DNA of 64,000 nucleotides, from NCBI RefSeq assembly GCF_001375555.1, contig NZ_CTDZ01000009.1:2907758-2971757 (forward strand), in the 5' to 3' direction. The position numbers and the translations under genes are program-made. The notes below the pieces were generated by a model, which had not been told where the DNA came from, made no database searches, and was given only the letters and a program-made list of their open reading frames with translations. This document shows, piece by piece, positions 15,805-26,352 of this stretch. How positions within the stretch are numbered: position 1 is the stretch's first letter; each line of letters starts with the position of its first letter. Source of the stretch: Numidum massiliense (GTDB taxonomy: Bacteria > Bacillota > Bacilli > Thermoactinomycetales > Novibacillaceae).

Positions 15805-17295
15805 ATGGCGACCGAACAAACTGGGCAAACAGGCGGTTTCCGTGTGAAGGTACAGCAGTTTGGCAGTTTTTTGAGCGGGATGATTATGCCGAATATCGGC
15901 GCTTTTATTGCATGGGGCCTTATTACGGCGCTATTCATTCCGGATGGATGGTATCCGAATAAAGGGTTAGCGGAATTAGTTGGCCCGATGATTACGTTTC
16001 TATTGCCTGTATTAATCGGTTTTACGGGTGGACGTCTCGTTTACGGTATGCGCGGTGGCGTCGTCGGTGCCACAGCGACGATGGGGATGATCGTCGGCGC
16101 GGACATTCCGATGCTATTAGGTGCCATGATTATGGGACCCGTTGGCGGTTATGCGATTAAAAAGTTTGACCAATTAGTTGACGGTAAAATTAAATCAGGT
16201 TTTGAAATGCTAGTCAACAACTTCTCGGCGGGGATTATTGGGGGAATTTTAACCGTTTTAGCGTACGTTGCTGTCGGGCCAACCGTACTTTCGTTAAATA
16301 AATTACTCGCAAGCGGTGTACAGATCATCATCGATGCCAGTTTACTTCCCTTGGCAAGTGTGTTCATCGAGCCAGCGAAAGTGTTGTTTTTGAACAACGC
16401 CATTAACCACGGTATTTTAGGTCCGATTGGGATTGATCAAGCGGCATCAGCTGGTAAATCTATCCTCTTCTTACTGGAAACAAACCCTGGTCCAGGTCTT
16501 GGTATTTTACTCGCATACATGCTTTTTGGTAAAGGAACGGCAAAACAAACCGCACCCGGAGCGGCGATTATTCATTTCCTCGGCGGCATTCATGAGATCT
16601 ACTTCCCTTATATCTTAATGAAACCCATCTTATTGCTCGCTGTGATCGCCGGTGGGGCATCAGGTGTACTGACGTTCTTGTTATTTGGCGCAGGCCTAGT
16701 GGCAGCACCGTCGCCGGGAAGTATGATCGCACTTATGGCGATGACACCAAAAGGCGGTTACCTCGGCGTATTAGCAGGTGTCCTCGTAGCGACCGTCGTC
16801 ACGTTCGTTGTGACCGCTTATATTTTGAAAGTATCAAAACAAGACAGTGGCGATTTGCAAGAAGCGACGGAAATGACGTCGGCGATGAAAGGTAAGACAA
16901 ACGATGCCACACGACTCGCGGAGAACGAGCCAAACCACGAGCGGGTCGATGGAATGAACGATGGACGGCATGGTCAAGTAGAGCCCGGTGTCGGCGAGGA
17001 CGATCTATCAAAAGTAAAAAAGGTCATCTTCGCTTGCGATGCTGGCATGGGATCGAGTGCGATGGGAGCCTCCATTTTAAAGAATAAAATGAAAAAATCT
17101 GGATTAGACGTTCGCGTATCGAATACAGCGATTAGTCAGTTACCAGATGACGCGGATATCGTCATCACGCATAAAGATTTAACCTCTCGAGCCCAAGAAA
17201 AACTGCCGACAGCCCGTCATATTTCAGTCGAGAATTTCTTGAACAGCCCGAAGTACGATGAGTTGGTCGACAAGTTAAAAGGACAACAGCATTAA
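15805..17295 (+). CDS. mtlA: PTS mannitol-specific enzyme IICB
   Basis: About 496 aa from the ATG at 15805, which follows AGAGAGGTG; an upstream in-frame start at 15742 overlaps the promoter and is rejected. The IIC membrane domain (SFLSGMIMPNIGAFIAWGL through AAPSPGSMIALMAMTPKGG) contains the mannitol family signature GGIHEIYFPYI. A charged linker leads to the IIB domain with the phosphorylated Cys (about residue 411) in FACDAGMGSSAMG. There is no IIA domain; that is supplied by the mtlF-mtlD fusion downstream. It transports mannitol and phosphorylates it to mannitol-1-phosphate. First gene of an mtlA-mtlR-mtlFD operon, gene order as in Geobacillus. Confidence 0.95.
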   Translation: MATEQTGQTGGFRVKVQQFGSFLSGMIMPNIGAFIAWGLITALFIPDGWYPNKGLAELVGPMITFLLPVLIGFTGGRLVYGMRGGVVGATATMGMIVGADIPMLLGAMIMGPVGGYAIKKFDQLVDGKIKSGFEMLVNNFSAGIIGGILTVLAYVAVGPTVLSLNKLLASGVQIIIDASLLPLASVFIEPAKVLFLNNAINHGILGPIGIDQAASAGKSILFLLETNPGPGLGILLAYMLFGKGTAKQTAPGAAIIHFLGGIHEIYFPYILMKPILLLAVIAGGASGVLTFLLFGAGLVAAPSPGSMIALMAMTPKGGYLGVLAGVLVATVVTFVVTAYILKVSKQDSGDLQEATEMTSAMKGKTNDATRLAENEPNHERVDGMNDGRHGQVEPGVGEDDLSKVKKVIFACDAGMGSSAMGASILKNKMKKSGLDVRVSNTAISQLPDDADIVITHKDLTSRAQEKLPTARHISVENFLNSPKYDELVDKLKGQQH

Positions 17296-17317
17296 ACCGA
17301 GACCGAGGTGAGCAAAA

Positions 17318-19420
17318 ATGTATATTTCTTCAAGGGAAAAATTAATTTTGTCCACCTTGTTATATCAAACGACAGACGTAACGGTGAAAGAGCTTGCGGA
17401 AGCAATCGATGTCAGTACGCGAACCGTTCACCGGGAATTGAATCATATCGAAGACATCGCCAAAACATACGGCATGTCACTCATTCGAAAATCAGGTGTA
17501 GGGATCCGACTCGTCGGCAACGACGCGCAAAAAAAACAGCTCGAAGCAGCCTTTGCCAAAAAAAAGTTGTTCGATTATACGAAAGAGGAGAGGCAAGCGC
17601 TTCTCCTCACCATTCTACTGGAAGTTTCGGAGCCGGTAAAGCTGTTTGCTTTAGCGAGTGAATTAAATGTCACAGTCGCAACGATTAGTAACGATTTAAC
17701 ACAACTAGAGTCTTTCCTTCAGCCCTTTCATTTAACCGTTTTGCGCAAAAGAGGTTCCGGCGTCGAAATCAAAGGAAGCGAACGAGCGAAGCGACAAGCT
17801 TTAAGCCACCTCGTTGCTGATTATGTGAACGAAACGACGTTAATGAACGCAATGAAGAAACAAAATGACGAAACCAATGCAGATTCTATTTCAAACCGCC
17901 TATTGCAACTTGTTGAATACGATCGATTAACGGCGGTAGAGCAGGCGGTAAAAGAGGCGATTCACGCGTTGCCATACGAAATGTCTGACGGTTCGTACGT
18001 CGGTCTCGTCGTCCACTTGACATTAGCCATCGAGCGCATAAAAAAGGGTGAAACGATCCGAATGGATTGCGCCTATTTAGCGGAGTTGGCAAAGACGCCT
18101 GAATACAATGTCGCACAAATGATTGTGGACCACTTAAGCGAACATTACGATATACCAATCCCTTTAGCTGAAGTGGGTTACATTACGATGCATTTGCAAG
18201 GTGCAAAAATACGCGGCGGCCAACATCCGCTATTGGACGAAAATGATTTGCAAGTGGCGGTCTATGCGCGAAAGTTAACGGAATACGTCAGCGAACAACT
18301 CGGTGTTTCCTTAGTCGGTGAAATGTCACTAATGAAAGGGCTCGTCGCACATTTAAAGCCTGCCCTTTATCGCATTGAACAAAAAATGGGCATTGCAAAC
18401 CCTCTTCTAGAAAAAATTCAAGCAGATTATGCGGACTTGTTCGAGGTCGTGAAACGTGGTGTCGCCCACATCTTCCCGCAATGGGAGATTCCGGATGAGG
18501 AAGTCGCCTATTTAGTCATGCATTACGGCGCTGTCCTGCTACGCACGAAGCAATCGCAAAAAGTAAAGGCGTACGTCATTTGTTCGAGTGGCATTGGCAC
18601 GTCCAAAATGTTGGCTACACGACTACGCCAAGATATTCCCGAAATTGGCGACGTACACAACGTTTCAATGTTTGATTTGCACAATATCCATATTCGCGAA
18701 GAAGATGTCGTCATCTCGACGACTCATATTCCCGATGCGACTTTTTCTTATCATTTGTTAGACCCGATTCCGTCAGCCGAAGACATTCAACAGACGCGTC
18801 GCCATATTCAACGCCATTTGCTCACGCACGCGGCAAAACAGCCACACGTTAAACGACCTTCTGAAGGGACGGACCCTGTTCATCTGTTTGAAGAGGTGCA
18901 TCTGTACAGTGGTATGGTCGTGCGACTGTTAAAACACATTCGCGTCGTACGTGCAGAAGCGACGCATTCGGTGGAGACGATTTTAAGGCATCAATGTACC
19001 TTGTTGGCCCAATCGTTACGTATAGACGATGTCCAACCGATCCTTAACGCATTATTAGTGCGAGAACAGCTCGGTGGACTCGGCATTCCAGGGACGGAAT
19101 TGGCACTGTATCACACGCGCGACGCGCACGTACGAGAACCGCTGTTTACTGTCATCCATCTCGATGAAGGTAAGACGATTCAAGGCATGGATCGAAAGCC
19201 AATGACAGTGCGTTCAATCTTACTCTTGTTATCGCCTAGCGACGCGTCGAGCCAAATGTTAGAGCTCCTTAGCTTAATTAGTGCCAGCATTATTGAGAGC
19301 GATGAAAGCATCCATCTATTTGAGACAGGAAGTAAGCAAGACATTCTTCGTTATTTGTCGGGGAAATTTTTTGAGTTTCTAGAGGAAAAACAGCAAATAG
19401 TCCCAATATTGAAAAGTTAA
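17318..19420 (+). CDS. mtlR: Transcriptional activator of the mannitol operon, PRD family
   Basis: 700 aa, the normal length. An N-terminal DeoR-like HTH (VTVKELAEAIDVSTRTVHRE) and a second HTH (ASELNVTVATISNDLTQLE) precede two PTS regulation domains with conserved His residues (VVHLTLAIERI, YITMHLQGAKI; LVAHLKPALYR, YLVMHYGAVLL). A IIB-gat-like domain follows with Cys in VICSSGIGTSKMLATRL, and a IIA-mtl-like domain has LALYHTRDAHVREPL near residue 600. The phosphorylation state of these domains reports PTS flux and mannitol supply and controls activation of mtlA. It starts 22 bases after mtlA with CGAGGTGAG. Confidence 0.95.
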   Translation: MYISSREKLILSTLLYQTTDVTVKELAEAIDVSTRTVHRELNHIEDIAKTYGMSLIRKSGVGIRLVGNDAQKKQLEAAFAKKKLFDYTKEERQALLLTILLEVSEPVKLFALASELNVTVATISNDLTQLESFLQPFHLTVLRKRGSGVEIKGSERAKRQALSHLVADYVNETTLMNAMKKQNDETNADSISNRLLQLVEYDRLTAVEQAVKEAIHALPYEMSDGSYVGLVVHLTLAIERIKKGETIRMDCAYLAELAKTPEYNVAQMIVDHLSEHYDIPIPLAEVGYITMHLQGAKIRGGQHPLLDENDLQVAVYARKLTEYVSEQLGVSLVGEMSLMKGLVAHLKPALYRIEQKMGIANPLLEKIQADYADLFEVVKRGVAHIFPQWEIPDEEVAYLVMHYGAVLLRTKQSQKVKAYVICSSGIGTSKMLATRLRQDIPEIGDVHNVSMFDLHNIHIREEDVVISTTHIPDATFSYHLLDPIPSAEDIQQTRRHIQRHLLTHAAKQPHVKRPSEGTDPVHLFEEVHLYSGMVVRLLKHIRVVRAEATHSVETILRHQCTLLAQSLRIDDVQPILNALLVREQLGGLGIPGTELALYHTRDAHVREPLFTVIHLDEGKTIQGMDRKPMTVRSILLLLSPSDASSQMLELLSLISASIIESDESIHLFETGSKQDILRYLSGKFFEFLEEKQQIVPILKS

Positions 19421-19476
19421 GTTAGTTGTCTTAGGCACCGAATCAATTTTTAAATACATAATGGGAGTGAAGAAAC

Positions 19477-21075
19477 ATGTCATTGCCAATTTTATCGGCA
19501 AACAACATTCAATTAGGAGCAACTGCCCCAACGAAAGAAGACGCCATTCGCCAAACCGGACAATTACTCGTCGACCGCGGATATGTCGAAGTTGGGTATA
19601 TCGAGAAAATGTTAGCGCGAGAACAGTTAACGACCACATATATAGGGAATGCCGTCGCGATTCCACACGGTACAGAAGACGCGAAAAATGAAGTAACGAC
19701 GTCGGGGATTGTCATTTTGCAGTTTCCGGAAGGTGTCGACTTCGGGGACGGCAATATCGCGAAATTGTTAATCGGAATTGCCGGTAAGGACGGCGCCCAT
19801 TTAGAGATCCTTTCCCAAATTGCAATTGTATGTTCCGAAGAAGAAAATGTCCAAGGCATGACTCAGGCGACAACAAAAAAAGAGATATTAACTTATTTTG
19901 CGGACATGACTAGCCCACAAGCTGTTCATTTCGGGGCAGGGAACATCGGTCGCGGCTTTATCGGTAGTTTATTGTACCAATCGGGTTATGAAACGTCATT
20001 CATAGATGTGAATGAAGCGGTTGTAGACGCGTTGAATCGCCGTCACCAGTACACCGTTCGTTTGGCAAACGAAGAAAAAACGGCGGAACACGTGAAAAAT
20101 GTGTCGGCGATCAATAGTGCAAAGCAACCGGAACGTGTCACGGAAGCGATCGTGCACGCAGATATCGTCACAACAGCCGTCGGTGCAGACGTATTACCGG
20201 TCATTGCCGAGGCCATTGCGGCTGGACTACGCGCGCGTTACGAACAAAATCGTCAGCCATTAAATATCATTGCCTGTGAAAATATGATCGGTGCCAGTCA
20301 ACTGTTGCGCTCCTGCGTATACGAACATTTGACGCAAGAAGAACAAGAGGCGTTTGATGCACTATTCCACTTCCCGAATGCGGCTGTCGACCGAATCGTC
20401 CCGGATCAAGGAAATGATGATGGACTAAACGTAACGGTTGAACCGTTTTATGAATGGATGGTCGACGAGTCGCTGGTAGTTGGAGAAAAACCGGACATAA
20501 AAGGAATGACGTATGTTCCATCCTTGACGCCTTACATTGAACGAAAGTTATTTACCGTAAATACCGGCCATGCCGTTGCCGCTTATTTCGGATACTTGGC
20601 AAAGGCGGAAACGATTTATGATGCGTTACAAGACGAAGAAATCCTGGGCTTGGTCAGGTCGGTGTTGCAAGAGACTGGGGAAGTGCTCGTTGCGAAACAC
20701 GGTTTTAACAAAGCAGAACATGCCGCATATATTGAGACGACGATTCAACGCTTTAAAAACCCACTCATTGTCGACGAAGTGATCCGCGTCGGTCGTTCGC
20801 CAATGCGTAAACTCGGCCGTAATGACCGCCTCATGAATCCTGTTTTTCAATATGAACAACTGCTTCAGAAGGAACCCGTAGCGTTATTAAAAGGTGTTGC
20901 TGCTGCCCTTCGATACGACGTCCCTACGGATGAAGAAGCAGTAGACGTGCAACGCCTCATACAATCAAAAGGCTTGACGAAGGCGATTGAGACGATTACA
21001 ACTGTGTCGAAGGCATCACCGATGATGACGCACATCGTTGAAGCTTATGAAGCATACGAGACTCAAGAAGCATAG
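19477..21075 (+). CDS. mtlFD: Fused mannitol PTS enzyme IIA and mannitol-1-phosphate 5-dehydrogenase
   Basis: 532 aa in a single frame. Residues 1-143 are a complete MtlF: phosphorylated His64 in AVAIPHGTEDAK and an end at KKEILTYFADM. Residues about 144-532 are a complete MtlD: AVHFGAGNIGRGFIGSLLYQ (NAD site), NIIACENMIGAS, VDRIVPDQ and KLFTVNTGHAVAAYFGYL. In relatives these are two adjacent genes. The Met at residue 144 (19906) could be the old mtlD start, but no Shine-Dalgarno precedes it. The fusion joins sugar phosphotransfer with oxidation of the product to fructose-6-phosphate. A read-through sequencing error could mimic this but would require loss of a stop and preserved frame. GGGAGTGAAG precedes the ATG. 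Confidence 0.9.
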   Translation: MSLPILSANNIQLGATAPTKEDAIRQTGQLLVDRGYVEVGYIEKMLAREQLTTTYIGNAVAIPHGTEDAKNEVTTSGIVILQFPEGVDFGDGNIAKLLIGIAGKDGAHLEILSQIAIVCSEEENVQGMTQATTKKEILTYFADMTSPQAVHFGAGNIGRGFIGSLLYQSGYETSFIDVNEAVVDALNRRHQYTVRLANEEKTAEHVKNVSAINSAKQPERVTEAIVHADIVTTAVGADVLPVIAEAIAAGLRARYEQNRQPLNIIACENMIGASQLLRSCVYEHLTQEEQEAFDALFHFPNAAVDRIVPDQGNDDGLNVTVEPFYEWMVDESLVVGEKPDIKGMTYVPSLTPYIERKLFTVNTGHAVAAYFGYLAKAETIYDALQDEEILGLVRSVLQETGEVLVAKHGFNKAEHAAYIETTIQRFKNPLIVDEVIRVGRSPMRKLGRNDRLMNPVFQYEQLLQKEPVALLKGVAAALRYDVPTDEEAVDVQRLIQSKGLTKAIETITTVSKASPMMTHIVEAYEAYETQEA

Positions 21076-21080
21076 GAAAA

Positions 21081-21103
21081 AAGACGCCCAAAATAAGGCG
21101 TCC
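21081..21103 (-). terminator. Minus-strand intrinsic terminator beyond mtlFD
   Basis: On the minus strand GGACGCC, a short loop, GGGCGTC and six T. The T-run is on the minus strand, so it stops leftward transcripts such as an antisense RNA from copy 2; it also sits just after the mtlFD stop and may act weakly in the other direction. Confidence 0.6.
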
Positions 21104-21106
21104 TAA

Positions 21107-21154
21107 ATGATCGCCTTCGGCGCTTTAATCGCCATACTGTTAAAAGACCAATAA
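21107..21154 (+). pseudogene. Truncated holin-like type I toxin (copy 2)
   Basis: Sixteen codons including the stop read MIAFGALIAILLKDQ, the C-terminal half of the Hol_Tox hydrophobic segment with the normal stop after the lysine-containing tail. The usual TVFEAL start is missing and is replaced by the terminator hairpin of the mannitol operon. It is a remnant. Confidence 0.6.
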
Positions 21155-21321
21155 GGATCGACCGCTCGCTCTTGTGCTAAAGGTGTGCGGTCGAACCGTC
21201 ATACCTATGAGCTGCCCCTTGTAGGGCAAGCCTATTGTACGTGACCGTAGGTGTTAACCGCACCTGCAGTCTTTCTTGATCTATGCTTGGATAGTGCCAC
21301 AATAGTGAATCAAAATAAACA
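21155..21321 (-). ncRNA. Decayed antisense-RNA locus (copy 2)
   Basis: It retains the stem CGACCGC/GCGGTCG, in which the outer A-U pair of copy 1 is replaced by C-G, and the shared block AAGCCTATTGTACGTGACCG. The T-run after the stem is lost and the promoter is weaker (TTATTT, 16 bases, CACTAT). If transcribed, it would end at the terminator at 21081-21103. Confidence 0.4.
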
Positions 21322-21331
21322 CCCATAAGAA

Positions 21332-21372
21332 AAAAGCTTCTCACAAGTCCAACGAACTCGCGAGAAGCTTTT
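21332..21372. terminator. Bidirectional terminator after groEL
   Basis: An 11-bp perfect stem, AAAAGCTTCTC with GAGAAGCTTTT, with T-rich flanks on either strand. It ends the groESL transcript and isolates it from the mannitol operon. Confidence 0.85.
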
Positions 21373-21464
21373 ATCTATTATCCAAGAGATACCCTTATAT
21401 TACCGTATCCACGTCTCGGGTTTCTTGAATTAAATGCCTGTATTCAGTGGGTTTTAAGCCCTTG

Positions 21465-23108
<1,644 letters not shown>

Positions 23109-23147
23109 TCAATTGCCCTCCTCATATGTAGGTGGTTAGTTTTTTCA

Positions 23148-23429
23148 CTACTGGAGAATCGCGAGAATGTCGCTTTCACGCAAAATCAAATACTCTTTAT
23201 CGTCAACTTTAACTTCCGTGCCGGCGTACTTGGAGAAAATCACACGGTCGCCTTCTTTTACTTCCAAAGCAACTTTTTCGCCGTTTTCGTAGCGTCCGCT
23301 ACCGACGGCTACAATTTTACCTTCTTGCGGCTTCTCTTTCGCCGAATCGGGAAGTACAATGCCGCTAGCAGTCGTTTCCTCTTTCTCCACAGCCTCTAAT
23401 ACGACACGATCACCTAAAGGTTTAATCAC
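23148..23429 (-). CDS. groES: 10-kDa co-chaperonin GroES
   Basis: 93 aa, starting at GTG (first residues [18 protein letters not shown]) after GAGGAGGG. The mobile loop [18 protein letters not shown] and the conserved [15 protein letters not shown] and [13 protein letters not shown] are present. It caps the GroEL ring. It leads the operon behind a CIRCE element. Confidence 0.99.
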   Translation of the reverse strand: MIKPLGDRVVLEAVEKEETTASGIVLPDSAKEKPQEGKIVAVGSGRYENGEKVALEVKEGDRVIFSKYAGTEVKVDDKEYLILRESDILAILQ

Positions 23430-23470
23430 GAAAAACCCTCCTCTGTTCTTACGGGTGTTTTAGTCGCGTG

Positions 23471-23497
23471 TTAGCACTCACCGAGGCTGAGTGCTAA
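23471..23497. promoter_or_regulatory. CIRCE operator (HrcA binding site)
   Basis: TTAGCACTC-N9-GAGTGCTAA, a perfect match to the CIRCE consensus, between the promoter and groES. HrcA binding represses groESL in the absence of heat stress. Confidence 0.98.
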
Positions 23498-23508
23498 CAT
23501 CACTTTCT

Positions 23509-23537
23509 ATGATATGCATTTTTACGCCCGATTGCAA
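23509..23537 (-). promoter_or_regulatory. Predicted groESL promoter
   Basis: On the minus strand TTGCAA, 17 bases, TATCAT, ending 11 bases upstream of CIRCE. This is a vegetative sigma-A type promoter. Confidence 0.75.
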
Positions 23538-23565
23538 GTCGTTTAAGGCGAATTTTTTACTTTTT

Positions 23566-24315
23566 TTATTCCGATGCCTCGTTCCACTCCGCATCTTGTG
23601 CTTGTATTTTGCGGTAGACGCGCTGTGACAGCCAAATGCTAATCTCGTATAGCAAAATGAGCGGGATCGCCACGAGTATGTTGGAGATAAAGTCTGGCGG
23701 CGTGATGACCGCTGCGACAATGACGAGAATGACGTAAGCAAAACGACGCATCTTGCGCAAAAAATCCGGTGTAAGTATGCGGATGCGCGTTAAGAACATG
23801 ACGATAATCGGCAGTTCGAATGTCACGCCGACGGGCAAGACGAGGCGAAACATAAAGCCGAAGTATTGGCTAATCCCGTACATTTCCTGGGCGCCGAGCC
23901 TATCCGCGAGCATCGAGACGAACTTGACGAGATAAGGAAAGAGAAAGAAGTAGGCGAACGAGACGCCGACGATAAATAAAATAAACGCCACAGGGATGTA
24001 TATCAGCGTGGCGCGCTGTTCTTCCGTTTTTAGACCCGGCTTGACGAAACGCCACGCTTGATACATAGCAAACGGCAACGTGAAGACGAGCGAAAGGACA
24101 AAAGAAAACTGCAAGTAAACGCGTAAAGAGTCCCCTAAAGAAAAGACGTTCCACGGAATGTTTTTCGCCGCCGGATCGTTTTTCAAATAGTGAATGACCG
24201 GTTCGACAAAAATAAAGCCGGCGATGAGGGTTGCTAAAAAGACGAGTAGCACCCAGATGATTCGCCGGCGCAATTCGCTAATGTGTTCGACGAGGTGTTG
24301 TTCACGATCACTCAT
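23566..24315 (-). CDS. tatC: Sec-independent protein translocase TatC
   Basis: About 249 aa with six hydrophobic segments. The N-terminus HLVEHISELRRRIIWVLL holds the conserved HxxELRxR motif that recognises twin-arginine signals, and the first loop has FSLGDSLRVYLQFSF. FVKPGLKTEEQR and RIRILTPDFLRKMRRFAYV are further conserved segments. The ATG at 24315 (MSDREQ) is preferred; the ATG two codons upstream is too close to the ribosome site. It follows tatA by 31 bases, making a minimal TatAC system. Confidence 0.96.
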   Translation of the reverse strand: MSDREQHLVEHISELRRRIIWVLLVFLATLIAGFIFVEPVIHYLKNDPAAKNIPWNVFSLGDSLRVYLQFSFVLSLVFTLPFAMYQAWRFVKPGLKTEEQRATLIYIPVAFILFIVGVSFAYFFLFPYLVKFVSMLADRLGAQEMYGISQYFGFMFRLVLPVGVTFELPIIVMFLTRIRILTPDFLRKMRRFAYVILVIVAAVITPPDFISNILVAIPLILLYEISIWLSQRVYRKIQAQDAEWNEASE

Positions 24316-24346
24316 AGCCATGCTGCCTCACTTTTGTATTTCTCAG

Positions 24347-24535
24347 TTACTTCTGATCACTAGCAGGTTTCTTTACGGAAGGCGTATCGTCGTCAGCTAA
24401 ATCCTTTGTCGCCTTTTTAAACTCGCGCAACGTATTGCCGAAGGCGCGCCCTAACTCCGGCAGCTTATTCGGTCCAAACATGATCAACGCGGTGACTAAG
24501 ATAAGAATTAACCCGGGAATACCGATGCTCGGCAT
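24347..24535 (-). CDS. tatA: Twin-arginine translocase subunit TatA
   Basis: 62 aa from the ATG at 24535, eight bases after AAGGAGG. A GTG nine bases upstream overlaps the ribosome site and is rejected. One N-terminal membrane helix ([20 protein letters not shown]) is followed by the hinge [14 protein letters not shown], an amphipathic helix and a charged tail. It forms the protein-conducting assembly with TatC, encoded next. Confidence 0.95.
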   Translation of the reverse strand: MPSIGIPGLILILVTALIMFGPNKLPELGRAFGNTLREFKKATKDLADDDTPSVKKPASDQK

Positions 24536-24605
24536 ATTTAGCACCTCCTTACTAACGTTTTCAAGTTTATTTCAAGTTTACTTGACGTGCTTACACTTCT
24601 TCGGC

Positions 24606-25490
24606 TTACTTTTCGCCTGATGCTCCTGGCACTGAATCTTTCGCACGCACAGTCGATGGCGCCGCATCTTTGGCACTCGCCTTTGACCGCGCTGCCTCTT
24701 TGCTACTCGCATCGGGCTGCGCTGCACTTTTGGCGTTCAGTTGCTCGTCGTTCGGTTGCTCGTCGTTCGGTTGCTCGTCGTTCGTACTGCCGACGTTCGT
24801 AGCGCCAATGCCTGTATGCGCGTTATCGCCTGCGGCTTGCTCTTCCTCGTCGGCGTCTGCAGGGTAGTTTTTCAAAAAGTAAATGAGTGTTTGCAACTCG
24901 GTCGTTAAATCGATGTGATGCATGCGTACGTGCGGCGGAACCGTCAGCCGGGCCGGGGTGAAGTTGAGAATGCCGTAAATGCCCGCAGCGATGATTTCAT
25001 GTAACGCTTTCTCCGCTGCCGTAATCGGCACCGTCAAGATGGCCACATCGACCTGTTGCAGTTGCTTTACTTCCGCCAGACGGCTCATCGGATATATTGG
25101 GATGCCGTTTATTTCGCTGCCGACTTTTTGCGGATCGTTATCAAATCCGCCGACGATTTTCGTATTGTGACTGCGGTAAAAATTGTAGTGCAGCAAAGCG
25201 GTACCTAAATTACCGACACCGACTAACACGACATTCGATACCTCGTCTTGCTTCAAGAATTCCCGTAAAAACTGCAGTAAATAATTGACGTTATATCCAT
25301 AACCTTTTTTTCCTAATTCTCCGAGGTAAGAGAAGTCACGGCGGATCGTTGCCGGATCAATTTGTAAGGCATCACTCAACTGAGCAGAAGATACACGCAT
25401 TTTTCCAATCGCGTGTAACTTCTCCAAATAACGGTAATATACTGGTAAACGTTTTGCTGTTACTTCCGGCAATTTTTGTTGCTCTGCCAT
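24606..25490 (-). CDS. rex: Redox-sensing repressor Rex with an unusual C-terminal extension
   Basis: 294 aa against about 210 normally. Residues 1-209 are a full Rex: a winged helix ([20 protein letters not shown], then [17 protein letters not shown]), the NAD(H)-binding motif [15 protein letters not shown], and the C-terminal helix [15 protein letters not shown] that swaps between subunits. Residues 210-294 are an added hydrophilic, Ala/Ser/Lys-rich tail containing NDEQP repeats. Rex senses the NADH/NAD ratio and represses fermentation and respiration genes. It lies upstream of tatA in the same direction, as in B. subtilis. The tail is probably disordered; its effect is unknown. Confidence 0.95.
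   Translation of the reverse strand: MAEQQKLPEVTAKRLPVYYRYLEKLHAIGKMRVSSAQLSDALQIDPATIRRDFSYLGELGKKGYGYNVNYLLQFLREFLKQDEVSNVVLVGVGNLGTALLHYNFYRSHNTKIVGGFDNDPQKVGSEINGIPIYPMSRLAEVKQLQQVDVAILTVPITAAEKALHEIIAAGIYGILNFTPARLTVPPHVRMHHIDLTTELQTLIYFLKNYPADADEEEQAAGDNAHTGIGATNVGSTNDEQPNDEQPNDEQLNAKSAAQPDASSKEAARSKASAKDAAPSTVRAKDSVPGASGEK
24741..24785. repeat. Three tandem 15-bp repeats in the rex tail
   Basis: TTGCTCGTCGTTCGG repeated three times (plus strand), encoding NDEQP units on the minus strand. Confidence 0.85.
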
Positions 25491-25629
25491 AAGTCTCCTC
25501 CAAATGATGCGTCAATCTTAACTCCCAATTAGTAGATGCACCCGACATCTGTATATCGTATCTTTTCTATATGATACACCTGTAGGCATCCGTCGGCAAG
25601 TTAACCATTTTTGACAAGTTGTCGACTAT

Positions 25630-26202
25630 TTAATTTGCAAACGACAGCGTTTCCCTTTCTGTAACGAGTCCGTCCAACTTTTGGTCGTAGTCATTGTGCG
25701 GCACTTGTGGGGCGACTTGGAGTGAAAAAGCGACGCCGATCGCGTGAGCGGTAGCAGCTAACGTCGGTAAAAAACGGTCATAGTATCCACCGCCGTATCC
25801 GATGCGGTAACCGTCCCGCCCGAAGGCAATGCCCGGTACGACGACGAGGTCGATGTCAGCCCCTTCCCCGCGGCGTTCTTCTTGCACGGGCGGTTCCAAT
25901 ATGCCGTACACACCCGGCACCAATTCAGCAAGATCGTTCACCCGGTAACATTCGATTTGTTTCGTTTCTTTGTTCGCATGGGGCAAATACACCACTTGGC
26001 CATTCTGCCAGGCGCATTCGATCAACGGGCGAACGTCGACTTCTTGTCGGATCGGCATATATAAAAGAACCGTCTTGGCCGCCTGAAATGACGCAGTCGC
26101 TGCCATCCGCTCGCAAATTTGCTCTGAATATTGTTCGTATAACGCGGTCGGCAATTGACGGCGCCGCGCCAAATAATCCCTCCGCCACTCTTTTTTAGAC
26201 AA
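25630..26202 (-). CDS. 5-formyltetrahydrofolate cyclo-ligase
   Basis: 190 aa starting at TTG after GAGGAGGG. It recycles 5-formyl-THF to 5,10-methenyl-THF using ATP. The N-terminal KKEWRRDYLARRRQL contacts the phosphates; YMPIRQEVDVRPLI, and the family signature GIAFGRDGYRIGYGGGYYDR, define the active site. B. subtilis YqgN is the likely counterpart. It is a single gene between rex and the 828-aa membrane protein. Confidence 0.95.
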   Translation of the reverse strand: MSKKEWRRDYLARRRQLPTALYEQYSEQICERMAATASFQAAKTVLLYMPIRQEVDVRPLIECAWQNGQVVYLPHANKETKQIECYRVNDLAELVPGVYGILEPPVQEERRGEGADIDLVVVPGIAFGRDGYRIGYGGGYYDRFLPTLAATAHAIGVAFSLQVAPQVPHNDYDQKLDGLVTERETLSFAN

Positions 26203-26352
26203 CTAAATGCCCTCCTCGCACATACCGATCAGTACCTTCTTATTTTTTTCTTACCCGTTCATTTTTGTCAACCGACAATTTGTCATTTGAACTTGTTGAA
26301 ACCGTGCATGAGAGGCAATGTTCTCCTATGGTTAGCGTTTTTCGTATATACG

